A stretch of DNA of 64,000 bases from Crambe crambe (GCA_963924555.1 OZ004585.1:7580556-7644555), one strand, 5' to 3'. Counted from the first letter of the stretch, positions 22,862-35,572 are shown. The notes: generated by a model from the letters alone, not told the origin. A program made the numbers and translations.

Positions 22862-25800
22862 CTAACGTTTAAAGAAGTGACTGATTGCAACTGAAAAACA
22901 GACGATTGCTCCCATGCCAAGGATAGTGTTCAATACTGCACTCGAACTTTCCTTTACTTCTTTATTACTCGACTCGGACTCGAGAACTTCAACAGATAAA
23001 CTCTATGATGGAAAATTTTGACATGTCGTACTGTCAGGTAGAAATCAAAGCATTTAGGTCCCTCCCTCCCTCCCTCTGTACTTACCTCCCTCTTCCTCCT
23101 TCTGCATGAAATTTTACAGGGGGAAAAATTTTTTGCAAAGTTTGTGGTTTTATAAAGTACACTAAAGGAGAATATTTTTGTGCAAAATTTTCATGCACAC
23201 AGTACATTAAAAAAAAACAACAACATACCTTTGCTGCAATTACGTTCATTTTTACAGGGGGAAATTTTTTTTGCAAAGTTTGTGGTTTTATAAAGTACAC
23301 TAAAGGAGAATATTTTTTGTGCGAAATTTTCATGCACACAGTACATTAAAACAACAACATACCTTTGCTGCAATTACGTTCAATTCCTTGACTTTGCTTT
23401 GTAAGGTATGGGTGGCCTCTACTGCTTCTGACAGTCCCTTGCACAATCTCTGGCTCTCGCATGGCTCCAAGTGGGGACCGAAGAGGTCAGAGTCCGACTG
23501 GACGTGGGTGAGAAGGAACTGGGCAGAGCCTTGGAGGTACTTGGTATGGCAGGCGAGATTGGACAAGATAATCGACAATTCAGCTGAACTGAGGGATGAT
23601 AATAATAAAGAACGCTAAAGCAATACTCTGTATTGAAAGTTTCTATTCCTGATAAACTATTAGAGGTCACCATGTAAAAACTACCACCTCTATATATTAT
23701 AGCAGGTGACTACATTCCACAGTTGTGTAAAAGGGTCACCTTTGGTGACCACTTACTATATAACCATCCTTTATAGCTTGATAGCCACATATAGGTCTAT
23801 AGTCACATGACAGGCTCTTACTAACCTGATTGGCTGACCATATGGCAATACATTTTTGGGCATTCTCCACTCTTTCTTATGAACCTCCAAAATCCCTTTC
23901 AGAATCTTCTTCCGATGTCCCACTTTAGCCACACCCATCAATCTTAGGTCTGCATCAGTCATACTAATCAGCTGACCAAATTCCACTTTGTGTTCATGAA
24001 ACACAGGGATCAGTTCTCCCAGCTGGAGACCCATCAGGAACATTTCCAAGTCTCCTATGGTACTGCTGCCAGTTACTAAAGGGAGGAGTTGGTTGGATGA
24101 TCCTTGGTCTAACCTAAGATTTATGAATGATGCATGAGAATATTAAAAGCAATGATAAGTATTACACTAATCAGTACAAGCAGAACACTTTTATACTGAC
24201 ATGAACAATTAAAGCAGCTTGGTGGGAGGCAGTGATGTAGGGATTATTACTGAAGGCAGCATAATTTTGATGTTTGTTCACAGAAACTGCTATAGGTAAA
24301 AGTACAGACTGGCCTTTTTATTTAGCATAATTTTTTTTTCTTTCACTTATTCTACTTAGTCAGTCTTGTATAGCTAGACAATCAGTATGTGGCTACTGCT
24401 GATGGCAAGGGGTCCCCTCCCCCTAATATAGATTTTGAAATGTTAACCATATCTGAATTAGCTTACAATTCGCATGTCTTTTCTGTGGAACCTTTAATAG
24501 GAGGTGAGGTGGACAACTTGTCATCCGAGAGAGATTCCAACAAATCAGCAGTAGCTGTGTGGCCAGCAGAGCAGGCCATGGAATAAGGGGTTTCCCCAAA
24601 GTTGCACTTGGCCTTGGGATCACCTCCGGACTTGACCAAGAGTCGAACCAAGGGGGTGTGGCCATTGCTAGCAGCAAAAAATATGGGCTGCAAATAAGAT
24701 AAAATGTGATCACTTTTAAAGTCAAAGGGAAAAAAAAAGATGTGCATTAAAATTGAGTCTTCCCTGGCCCCATGGTATCCCCAAACTCAGAGTCGTCAAA
24801 TATGCAATAATTATTGATTACATCACCACTTACTGTCCATCCTCGGACTTCCTTTGCATTCACATCAGCATTGGCCGAGATCAACAACTGGGCCAGAGCA
24901 GTTGAACCAGTCTGGCTGGCATACAGCAGAGGAGTCATGTGGTACCTGTCACTGGCGTTGACTTGTGCACCATGATCGATTAGGAGACGAGCGCACTTCT
25001 CAACCTTGTCTCGTAGGTGATGTGGCTTTGTCATACATGTTACCATAAGGGCAGTGAGTTGATCTAAGGAAGTAGAAAAGAGATGGATATGCAGTGATGT
25101 ACAGCAAAAGGGTGAATTATATTACTAAGGGATCCCAGAAATGTAGAGGTTTCCAAATTCTACCACTACTGTTTTTTTTTTATTGACTAATAACTGACCT
25201 TTGCTTGAGTTGGGGTTGGCTCCTTTGTCAAGGAGGAGCTTGATGATTGCTTCTTGACAGTTCTCACAAGCATGAAGTAGAGGTGGCCAGCTGGACTTCA
25301 ATGGTAGATCAGGGTTAAGTCCTACATGCATAAAACATCCACAGGACATCATCAAATAATCATACCCAGATTAAAAAAGCACCTCCTTGGTCTCAATTCA
25401 TACCACCGACCAGCCCCAAAAAAGTGATTGATCATAGGTCAGAACCTAAACACTTCTTTTCCAGGAATTGGTTGAGAAAAAACTTTCTAACTTTATAAGG
25501 TAATTAAGGGAAGAGTCAAATCAAGCAAAGGCATTACATCTTCACCTTGGTCCAGTAGTCTTGCAACCTCTTCAATGTTTCCTCTCATCACAGCTATTTT
25601 CATATCTTCTTCAACCTCAAGATTTTTCATTTGACTTTTCATTTTAACTCTGTCGCCACCACCTGACCTGCGAGACCCGCTATCTGATTTCCTGGAGAAA
25701 CTATCAGTTCCTTTATTTATAACTACAGGATCATTTGCAAGAAAGTCATCATAATCATCAAAATCCTGAGAGTCATCAGCGATTTTGAAGGTGACAGGAC

Positions 25801-26110
25801 TATTGTTGTGGTTTATAAAGTGGAGAGCAGTGCCCAATTGCTGTGATTGGTGTGAGTGGTCATTTGAAGTGAGGATAGCTTCATCTCCTGGACGATTACG
25901 ACTTACAACTGAACTGGGAGGGCTGCAATATCGCTTTTCAGCGTCTTCGTCCTTCACCAGAGACTCCTTTATGGGATTCTCGTTGGCGTCATCACGGTCA
26001 TCATACTGGCCATTGCTGTCACCTCCCCCATGCTCGTAGTTGTCACCAAAGTAGAAACCGTCGTCGCTATCGTCGGTGTTGTCACAGTATCCAGCCGGCT
26101 TGAAGGACAT
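22862..26110 (-). CDS. ASZ1: ASZ1/GASZ: ankyrin, SAM and C-terminal membrane anchor
   Basis: In animals ASZ1 is a mitochondrial outer-membrane scaffold of germline piRNA production that silences transposons. Exons in gene order: 26110-25546, 25321-25199, 25063-24834, 24687-24492, 24108-23826, 23588-23363, a 16-bp exon 23101-23086, and a last exon ending 22862. The first six keep phase. The N-terminus is acidic (NTDDSDDGFYFG) with an extra disordered tract. Ankyrin repeats run from LLDQGLNPDLP through TPLLYASQTGSTALAQLL to TPYSMACSAGHTATADLL. The SAM domain is GDLEMFLMGLQLGELIPVF...GHRKKILKGIL. A helical region follows, and the last exon ends in a hydrophobic anchor (GMGAIVCFSVAISHFF, then KR). 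The phase linking the last two exons is unresolved. An alternative ATG at 26,173 would add 21 residues; the inner one gives the family-like start. Confidence 0.87.
23109..23389. repeat. About 140-bp tandem duplication over an ASZ1 splice donor
   Basis: Two copies of a block with TTTTACAGGGGGAAA, GCAAAGTTTGTGGTTTTATA and ACATACCTTTGCTGCAATTA. The duplicated block includes the last 27 or so bases of ASZ1 exon 6 plus its donor, leaving a second copy of the exon end (about 23,226-23,251) inside the intron. Confidence 0.85.
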
Positions 26111-26863
26111 TTCCAAAATTTGATGGGCTTTGTTTTTTTGGTTGTCAATATCTACCACGTGTGATCTACGCATGCGTCATAGGCATGTAACTTAATATGG
26201 TTTTATCAAGAGAGCACAACATGTCCAGACCAGGCAGTCACCTGAAATCAGATGGGGATGGTGCTCTAGCCCTCATAATTAATTTTGTGGGTTAGTTACA
26301 ATGAACTCTAAAAGACTATCATTTCACTAGCTAGCTAGCTAGCTAGCTGGCTGAAAAGTGGAAGTTCAGTGTTTGAAATTAGGGGTATCTTAGCTAGTGT
26401 TTTATGATTGATTTTAAAATCTGATTTGAATAACCAGTTAGTATAACTGTACATGGTGTAATGGTACATGGTATTTCAATGTTTCAATGCCATAATATAC
26501 GTGATTATTATTGCAAAATAATTTGTGCACGTGATGCATAAACCTGGTGATCCTGTGCACACATCACCAGGACTAAAACTATATAGCTAGATAAGTTCTC
26601 ACCGGATCCAAATCCATATCACTACTCTTCCACAAGGGAGTTAATACTTGGTGCTCAACATGTACTTGAGGGTGAATAGAGACTTTCAATCAGTGTGATA
26701 TCCCTATCAGGACAGATGGCCACTGCCAGAGAACTGTGGGATATGGAGATTATAAAAAATATCAAGACAGGAACAGTTTCCACACTCATTTGCTTGCTAT
26801 AATTATATTGAGATTCCATTACCAAAGAGTAGCTAGCAAGACTTACTTACATAGGCAATCATC
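26111..26863. promoter_or_regulatory. Divergent intergenic region, ASZ1 / acidic secreted gene
   Basis: About 750 bp between divergent starts. It holds a (GCTA)n run (TAGCTAGCTAGC near 26,330) and ATATAGCTAGATAAG near 26,581. No gene or clear core promoter was identified. Confidence 0.35.
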
Positions 26864-29800
26864 ATGCACGGACTCATTGCTGTATCTGTGCTGGTCGTGC
26901 TGGCCACCACTCAAGTATTTTCCTTACCACTAGGTGCAAGGGACGAGTACGACCTTAAGGAGATCGTCAGCTTCCTTGAGGATCCATCTCATGAGGTTAG
27001 CCATGTGTAGCTAGTAGCTAAGCCAGTATTAGTTATTGTCCATAAGTTAGTGGGTCCCTCTGAGCTCTTTCCTTTCTTTCTTGGGTCTCCTGACATATTT
27101 TTTTTTGTTATTCTAGCTAGCTAGCTATATACCTTAATTTTTATAGAAAAAAAATCTCATGCACAGCTAGCTAATGATGATGACAATGACCTAATCCATT
27201 GCGGAAAGACTTTCTTGACGAACAAAACCGTCAAAGCATGCATGGAGTGAAAACATAAATTTAATATAAACATAACTTGCTAGCTCACTACAATGGAACC
27301 TCCGACAACGGACCCTCCAAGAAAAGCACAACCTCCCAACAAAGGACTCTCTTTGGGCCCTTTTAGCTAGTACATTTTTAATCTCTGAGAAAAGGACAAC
27401 CTCTCTATAGCTATCTATATGAAGGACAAAGTGGCTGATCCCAAAGTGTCCTTTACTCGGAGGTTGCACTGTGGCTATATTATAGCAGGTCCAGATTTGA
27501 CCATCCTGTGTATATTTCATTTATTGTGTGTTTAGGTTGAAGAAAAGTCTGAACTTAGCAATGAAAAACCAAATGTAAATTATTATTATTATAGTTAGAG
27601 GTCTCTTAATCGTTTTTATTAGATCGAAGAAAAATCTGAGTTTGGAGATAAAGAAGACTTGGAAAGCAATGTACGTACATTAGATGGCTACGTAGCTACT
27701 AGCTAGCTATTATTCATCTTGCTTGAGATGAAGTCTGAGGATTATAGTATCCATGGCGGGTAGCCATAGCTATATAATGACCATGAATCCATAATTCTTT
27801 AGGTTCAAGAAGAGTCTGATAATGAAAATGAGGTAGGTGATACAGTAAAGAAAATTAACTCTCATGCATACATTTTCAAATTGCAGATTGAAAAGTCTGA
27901 ATTACAGCAGTTTAGCAGCTGCTACCTAAGATACAACATACGTAGATATTATAATTATTACGTATTATTGGTGTGACTATTTTACTTATAATAGGATGAG
28001 GAAAGAAATGAGAACAGTGAAGAGGATTTCCTGGCAAAGGATGTAAGTATGTAGCTATAGGTATTTAGCTATCATGAGGTTTACTGTAGAGTGGAAAATT
28101 TTTTCATGGGATCCAGAAGACCGAAAAATAATTATTTACCCCACCTTCACTTGGCACCAATAGAAAAGGTGCACATGTATTGTAGCTACTGGGTTCTCCC
28201 CATGCATGTAGGATTTATTGGACAAAACTGTGCTCACCATAAAAGAGAGGGACCCAACAATTTGAGATAGCTAGTTGCTATACTGTAGCTATAATAGTCT
28301 GAGAGAAGCCAGCTGCCACATGTGACTCTAGCTTAGTGGGGAAGAACTGCATGGCCCGCTATGGCTCAAGATAACTCTACCTGAATTGAAACCCAACACA
28401 TAAAATAATAGCCAACTGTTTTCAAAAATGATGCAACAGATGTTAAGATATTGACTCTTCAATAGATCCTCTTAGTTGTATGATGGCTAGAGTCTAAAGC
28501 CTATGCTAGTAGTGACATGTACTACTTTCTGGTGAAACTAATAATTATGATTATATATACATGCATAGCTTGAAGATGCAGCTCATAAAATTGCTATCCC
28601 CAAGGAAGAGTCTAATTCTGATCTATCAGAAGTAAGAATTGATTAGCTAACCTCTAGCTATGCTTGATAGCTATCTAAACTGTGCTCTCTTGATCTCTTT
28701 TCTCTAACTTTCTTATGTAGAAGACAAGATTTTTACTTGACTTAATATCCAAGCTTGAATACGAGGACTCTATTAGTGCAGTTGACGTAAGCAAAAGAGC
28801 TATCATACTAGCTGACTACGTATCTAAGGGTCTACAGTATAGATAATGAAAACTGTGCATGGAGTATTATGGAACACTTTGGCTAGGGGCCGGGGCAGGG
28901 CTAACCATGTAAGAAATGGATCCCAACACAATATCCCTATATTATTCTTATCTATCCTAGCTACCGTGCAATGATCTGTTCTACAATTCACTAGCTATAA
29001 CTGAACCTAGCTGAGGGGGAAGAATTGGGCCTCTTTGGAGGAGGGGGACCCCTCGAAACCCCATAGAATATTCTGGCTATGTATAAATAATATACACTGA
29101 TAACAAGTTGATCACTTCCCCATGCTACAATTAATTAGGATAAAGAAGTCAATAACATGCATGTCGAGGAACCTCCCAAGTTTCAATCTCAAATGGAGCA
29201 AGGGAATACGGCCGAGGCCGACTTGATCGATCAAAGAGAGACAAAAGCTCAAAGACCTAAACCACTCACCAAGGATGTAAGATCAAGAAATGTGACAGCC
29301 TTATATATTATACAGTCAGTATAACAAACATCCTTCATGTGATTTAGTTCTTAATGGAGGTATATATAGGTATAAACTTATAGGCCCAAGGCTGAAATGT
29401 GGAGAAATTTTCTTATAAGCTAGTATCCTCGAGTTATAATTAGTATTTCCCAAATATGAACAGTCACATGACTGACATTTAGAATCACATCATTAATGAA
29501 AAAGAGATTCTTACCTGGGGATGTGACTTCAACAAAACACAGCTACTCTTCTTGAAATTTATGTATTCATGATGATTTTTTTTTTTTGCAGCAAGAGGAA
29601 GTGCTAGCTGACTTTTTGACAGAAATTTCAATAAATCCCCCAGATAACCTTATCTTCCCTGTAAGTGTAGCTATGGGGGGAGAGTGGATGCACTAGTACA
29701 GGCTATCCAAAATTCTAAAAAAAGCTAAATTTTTGCTGATCTTATAAGCAATTTGTTGTTGTTGTTGTTGTTGTTGTTGTATACTGGTAGATCCTATAGC

Positions 29801-30704
29801 TACTTAAGTGAGCTATGTACCTCATAGCTATCTTGAAATTCGTAGTCATCTTCCACTTCCATTATTATTACCTGATCCCGTTATTATAAAAATAATCTCT
29901 ACAGGATAATGTTGTTGTTAAGGTAAAACAAGAGGCCGCCCTAAAGGAGAAATTTGATAATGTGGAGCCTGCACAAGCCATCCAGAAAGTAAGTGATGAA
30001 AACCTGGAAGTAAGGTCAAAGTACTTTATTTAGGAGTAATACATAGCTAGCTAAAAAAATATTTCTCAATAATAAAACTCTCTAAAGGTTGATTTGTGTC
30101 TATTATTAATTCCAAGAAGCAGGCGGATGAGGAAGAAGAGGCAGATGAGAAAGATGAGCCAGTTGAAACTGATGAGACATATGAGAAAGATGAGAAAGAT
30201 GAGGAAGATAAAGTAGATGAAGCAGATGAGAAAAATGAGAAACATGAAGCAGATGAAAAAAATGATGCAGTTGAAGCAGAAGATGACAAAGATGATGCAG
30301 ATGAGGTGGACGAGAGAGATGAGGAAGATGAGGCAGATAAGAAAGACAAGGAAGATAAGGCAGTTGAAGCAGAAGATGATAAAGATGACGCAGATGAGGT
30401 GGACAAAAAAGATGAGGAAGATGAGGCAGTTGAATTGGATGAGGTAGATAAGAAAGATGAGGAAGATAAGGCAGTTGAAGCAGATGAGAAAAATGAGGAA
30501 AATGGAGCAGCTGGAGCAAATGAGGCAGATGAAAAAGATGAGGGAGAAGAGGCAGCTGAAGATGAGGCAGATGGAACTGTTGAAGCAGACAAGAAAGATA
30601 AGGAGCCAAAGATACTGGAGGCAGAGGAGGACATGGATGAAGAGTTTGTGCAGGACTTATTGGAACTCATCGAAAGCTACATCATTGTGAATGGCATACC
30701 ATGA
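26864..30704 (+). CDS. Secreted highly acidic Asp/Glu/Lys-repeat protein
   Basis: Family not recognised. Exons 26864-26995, 27536-27574, 27623-27670, 27803-27832, 27995-28042, 28569-28631, 28721-28786, 29139-29276, 29592-29660, 29905-29988 and 30117-30704 are all multiples of three and join at phase 0. They predict about 434 residues. Exon 1 encodes a signal peptide (MHGLIAVSVLVVLATTQVFS). Mini-exons follow with motifs such as VEEKSELSN and IEEKSEFGD. The last exon is about 150 residues of DEKDE/EADEVD/KKDEED repeats, then a less acidic end (EFVQDLLELIESYIIVNGIP). Extreme acidity and secretion suggest calcium binding or an extracellular-matrix or skeletal role, but that is inference. A further possible exon at 27,887 (IEKSELQQ) lacks a phase-0 donor and is left out. 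It is paralogous to the next gene: both first exons are exactly 132 bp and the C-termini align. Confidence 0.75.
27289..27474. mobile_element. GGAACCTC-ended MITE
   Basis: Ends TACAATGGAACCTCC and GGAGGTTGCACTGTGG, internal CTTTGGGCCC; same family as 11,605 and 33,853. It lies in intron 1 of the acidic gene. Confidence 0.65.
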
Positions 30705-31711
30705 ATAGAGTAAGTTGATAACAAGTGTTACAGATGTTGATTTTACAAAAAAGTGTCTGATGTAGCTAACTTTGCTGTTTTATATTTTTTGGCCACAGGC
30801 ACATTGATAAATACACAAGGAAATCATCTTCTAAGGAATAACTGTAAATCTTACACATTTTCTAGTGCTGTTAGCTATGCTATTTGAATAATAATTCATT
30901 TTTGATGTAAAAAAGGCACATTTCAATGTATTATTATAGGCAGGCTATTGGTAGAAGCACGTCAAAGAAGTCAAAATAATTATATACTGTATAAGCACTG
31001 AGGGAAAAATGTACGTATGGGATTGACAATTGAAGTGATGGCATGGGGAGACTACGTATGCATGACTTCTTTGATGTGCTTCTACCAATTCAGAGCATCC
31101 TTTATTGAAGTGGAAACTCAAATAAAGGACACTCTGAAAGAATTAAGATAAATTTACATCTCAACAAAAGATAGAACTTTAACTTTGTATGATATAATTA
31201 TGTAGCTACGTATGTACGTACTCCTATGCATAATAACCTTCAAAAGAGATAGCTGCATGGGTCCCAAGATGTAAGAGGTTCAGTATACTTCCATATTTGT
31301 CTGTGTGATCATGCATAGATGTAACTGGCGGATGGTCACTGTAAAATGCACAATGGATAAGCTTACTAGTAGCTGCTGCTTCCAATGACTAGCTGTCTGA
31401 CTGAGTCTTTGACTTGAATAGAAAGCTGGCAACACTGTCAGCTCATTCATCATGTGAAGAGTTGAAGAGAAGCTTCCTATCTTTATTCAAAGCCACAATG
31501 CTCCATTTCTCCATACACACATTAACATCAATGGTTTCTATGGAAAAAAAAATATTAGCTATACCTAGCATTTCATGGTATTTAGCCTTGAATTGCAAAC
31601 ATCAAGTAGCCAGTTTCATGTACATTGCATGAGTTGAATTCCTTTAAGAATTAGCTTGAACTTTTATCTTTGGATTGGACTCCTTTGTCAAAGACCACCT
31701 GTTCATTGAAC
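30705..31711. other. Intergenic with a MITE at 30948-31088
   Basis: The 141-bp MITE has inverted ends TTGGTAGAAGCACGTCAAAG and its complement (one mismatch, CACGTC against CACATC). Otherwise AT-rich sequence without a supportable gene. Confidence 0.7.
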
Positions 31712-34501
31712 ATGCATCGAATCCTTGTTGCATCTTTGCTGGTTATGTTCATCACTACTCAGGTGTGGTCCATGCCACACTCTCAAAGAGGTGTGGATGA
31801 TCAAGATGCCATTGTCCAGTACCTCATCAATCAGCTGCAAAAGGTTGGCCTATAATTATGGTGATAATAATGACGCTAATTATTATTATAGCCAATGGAT
31901 TATTCACGATGAAGAAGTTATAATAGATTTAAAAAATTATTCATATTGCATGCATCATAGCTAGCTATTTACGTATGTTATAAGGGGAGAATATACTTTC
32001 AGCTACGTAGCTAGCTGTGGCACATTAGGTATGATATAATTGAAAAAGAGATTGGCTTATTGATAGCTAGGTAGCTAACATGAAGGTTATTTTAAAAACA
32101 TTTTGAGTTCTAGGTATATGCAAGCTAGCTACTTAATTGTATGAATTATGGTTTCTAAATATACGTAGTATGTGGCTGGGGAAACTGCTTCAAACAGTCC
32201 TCAACCTGCTTCTCACGTCTCGAACAATGTGAGGAAACTACATACTTAGCCATAGCAGCAGCTAGCTATAGCTAATTATAGAGTTGCATGCAATGAAACC
32301 TGCAACTGTATGATTACATGATATTATGGGCCAATAGTATGGGAATTAAGTGTTCTTTTAGGGAGACCCGCATGGCAGAGTGGCCTCATTGCATTACAGG
32401 GTATATAGTCTGATTAGACGAGTTTTGCTGTACACAATTGAAAATGTTTAATGATGAATACAGCACATAATTATTAATTATGTATGCATCATTGTTAGGA
32501 TTGGAAAGCATTAAAGGCTCTTCGTCCTGTCATTACCATATTCGAAACTGATAACAATCCTGGTACAACTAAAACTAAAACAAAAGATGAACTAGTAAGT
32601 TATTAGCCATGTAGCAAACCTAACATTACTTTTAGTGGCTATTGTGGGAGGTGGGGTGGGGGTGGTAACTGCCCCCCTGGAATTAATGGTGAGTCCCTAA
32701 TTGATAGTGGAATAAAGAATGCTCTGAGAAGAGTTACAAGGGACAATCTTCAAAGTCCCGAGATGTTCATGTATATACTATTTAGCTACTTCTGAAGAGA
32801 GGACAACCTCTTTACGTATATAGCTACTATAAATGGGCCGTACAGCTACATACATAACGTTATTAGCTACCTTTTTAAAATCAGAACATGGAGGTGAGGG
32901 ATGGAGATCAGCCAGTGATTTCTGTTTTTGAAGCTGATGAGGTCGCCAGCAGTGAGAAAAAGGTATAGTAATTCCAAACAGCTGGGCAGGTACGTAGCTA
33001 ATACTTGAAACTACTGAGACTTAATGCTGCAGCTCAAATTGGAAGATACATACATGTAGCTATCTGATTATGGCAAACTAATTAATACTTATCAAAGGTT
33101 ACCACATTTCTTAGCTTTTTGTCAGTTACGTATCTAGAAATCTGCCTTGTATGTATGTATGTCTTACCCATAATCTATGATTGCTCTGTAGTTAAATAAC
33201 ATGAAAATTCCTGATGAATATGGTCCAAAAATTGTAATATCAGAGGCCAATGAGGAGGACTCCTCAACTTTCAACAAGTATAAGGTAAGAGCATGATGGA
33301 GATAATTATAATACACTAGAGCTGTGGCTACATAGTTAGCTATAATAGCTATGGGGTAAGATTTAGTATAAGTACTGTATCCCTATATGACTGAACTCAA
33401 TTCATTAGCTGCATGGTCATTGTGCATTTTCTCATTTAGGATAGGGAAGTTCCAGCTTTGTACAGGCCAATGGACCCAGTAATCCATATATACACAACTA
33501 AACAGGATCCAGGAGCTGCTAACAAGAAAGAGTCCAAAGTATTATAAAAAATGCATTTACTTGGCACTGTAGGGCCAGCAGATATCAGCAAGCACTGATA
33601 GTGCCACAATTTAGCTTAAAGCAACATATTAGTGTTATAACCTAAGTTAGCTACTTCTACATGGAGCCAAAAGTGAATGCAACTTACGTAGTAAGTAGAC
33701 TTGTATGTTGCTATTGTGGATCAATTCTGCTGCAGCAGGAGGTATCAGATGACAGTTCCTCACTAGGATCCTGGAACATTCTATCAAAAGAAGTAATAGC
33801 TAATTAGCTCCAAGCTCAAGTTATTCATATTTCTAGCCATATCTATAGCTACTGACAGTGGAACCTCTAAATAATGCACACATTTGGGACCCAGACTTTG
33901 TCCTTTGTTAGTCTTGTGTAGCCAGACCTGATTCTTTCCTTTTTCTTGGTCTGGCTACGCGAGACTAGTCCTTTGTAGCCTAAGAGGTTGCATGTCCTCT
34001 TTGGAGGTTTTTTTTTTCTTTCTTTTTTTTTCTTCATAATATTAGCTATAGCTAGCTAGAGTGTATAATTTACATTTTATTGTTAAAGCCATTTGTGGTG
34101 TCCTTTATCAGAGGTTGCACTGTAGTTATAAGCTAGTCACTTTCTTCATACTGAATGTGCAGGATGAGGACATGTTGCTACGTAAAATGTCTGAGCTCAA
34201 GGTGGCAGAACTCTCCACACCTCCAATGTCTAGTGTAAGATAATAATTCAGGGGGGGGGGGCAAGGCTAAGGGGGTGCATACCAAATTTTAACAATTTAT
34301 TATTATCATGGCACATACTATTAATAGGAAAAAGATAATTTTTCCAAAAGGGAGGATGAAATGGACACAGATAAAGAATTTTTAGGGAACTTGTTGACGA
34401 TCATTCAGACTTATATAAGGCTCGGTGAACAAGTAAGTATAACTGTCTAGCTTGCTTGCTACAGTAATTCACTGGCTTGTGTGTCTTTCCCAATGCAGTG
34501 A
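31712..34501 (+). CDS. Secreted protein, paralogue of the acidic gene
   Basis: Exons 31712-31843, 32499-32594, 32885-32962, 33192-33284, 33440-33538, 33736-33792, 34163-34234, 34328-34432, then a terminal exon at 34,499 whose first three bases are the stop TGA. All are phase 0. Signal peptide MHRILVASLLVMFITTQVWS, then VQYLINQLQK. Several mini-exons share a pattern of a short hydrophobic core plus an acidic or Lys-rich flank: PVITIFETDNN, PVISVFEADEV, PKIVISEANEE, PVIHIYTTKQD. They look like a repeat unit of about 26-33 residues, one per exon. The end, FLGNLLTIIQTYIRLGEQ, matches the C-terminus of the neighbouring acidic gene. About 244 residues. Function unknown. Parts of its 3' half are duplicated at 48.7-50.7 kb and 62.6-63.25 kb. 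The exon 1 donor (GTTGGC) is weak. Confidence 0.7.
33853..34126. mobile_element. GGAACCTC-ended MITE with a nested hairpin
   Basis: Ends ACAGTGGAACCTCTAAATAA and AGAGGTTGCACTGTAG. A 60-bp hairpin element (33908-33967) is nested inside. The duplicate at about 48,728-48,900 lacks the nested insert. Confidence 0.75.
33908..33967. mobile_element. 60-bp hairpin MITE with 8-bp target duplication
   Basis: GTCCTTTG at 33,900-33,907 is repeated at 33,968-33,975, flanking a 60-bp insert with 20-bp inverted ends (TAGTCT...GTAGCCAGACC). The paralogue near 48,770 keeps a single GTCCTTTG. An 8-bp duplication fits hAT-type elements. Confidence 0.85.
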
Positions 34502-35572
34502 ACACAATGGATGTAGTGGTCAGCTAAGAAAGAGTAACCAATAGCCAATTATAATAAACCAAATTGTTGTTGTTAAAATATTAATCATTGCAATACATAC
34601 AAGCAACTAGCTTGCAGAAAGGTATATACTGCCATATACCAGTGTGCTGAGCCCAGACCCAGGGACAAATCCTTAGCTGAGCTATTGTAATCACAGTTCA
34701 AGGTTCAAAGTCCAAGAGGTAGACGTGCAGGATAATTTCAAGCGAGTAAATTATACTATCATACAAATGCAATGCTCTTAATTTTAGCGAGCACGAATTT
34801 AATTCTGGCACTGTTGTGTCAACTCAAAATTTCATTGATACACAGAGATAATGTGAAATAACCAGGCTCATGATGTGACATGATACAGTAATTACTTGCT
34901 AAGGAGTTATGTGCAATATTACTCTGAGTGATGATGCCTTTTCGAAGGTTTCCTCGCAAGGGGTTATGAGAAGCAAGCATAGCAGCAAGCATTATAGCAG
35001 CGCGTATAGCGCTAGCGCGCGCTAATACGCGCATGCGCATGAGTATAACATTGGAATGCTATCAGGTGGACTAGGACAGTGTAAGTAGCTTTAATGTAGT
35101 ATATAAAGCTAGCTCAGTATTGTATTTACAGCTATAATCAACCTGGGAACAATACTGGTGGCAAGTGAAAATAATAATCCAAATAACTACAATGAATCAA
35201 CGCTTAATACTATTAATGGATGTAACAAGGATGGGTGTGTTGGACGAGTGTGGATCTACTATAGTGGTGTAGCAACTCCCACCCAGTGGGGGACTATATC
35301 TAAGACTGGCATGACTAGCTATGCTAGAAATATCACCTGTCGACAACTTGGCTATAAGGAATCAAATAATTCCAGACAGTCATTACCACAGAACCCTGAA
35401 GGTGATTCACCAGTATGGATCACAGAAACGAATTGTAGAGTTCGACTATCTGTAGATCCACAACATTACGACAAGAATAACATTCTGCAGTGTAACCCTG
35501 AGGTCTGTCGACCAGATAAACAGGACTGCAGAAATCATAATAATGACTAGCCCCTACACTGTAAAACAAATG

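Noticed and set aside
25785-26039. 84-codon plus-strand frame
   Set aside because: Antisense of ASZ1 exon 1.
27887-27945. Possible extra exon of the acidic gene (IEKSELQQFSSCYL)
   Set aside because: Good acceptor and a familiar start, but no donor in phase 0; including it breaks the frame.
30047-30670. 207-codon Ser-rich frame on the minus strand and a 167-codon His/Leu/Pro frame
   Set aside because: They are reverse-strand shadows of the Asp/Glu/Lys repeat exon (GAT/GAG/AAG triplets read backwards).
32360-32420. Possible tRNA-like stretch (CATGGCAGAGTGGCC)
   Set aside because: Could not be folded into a full cloverleaf with intact A and B boxes.
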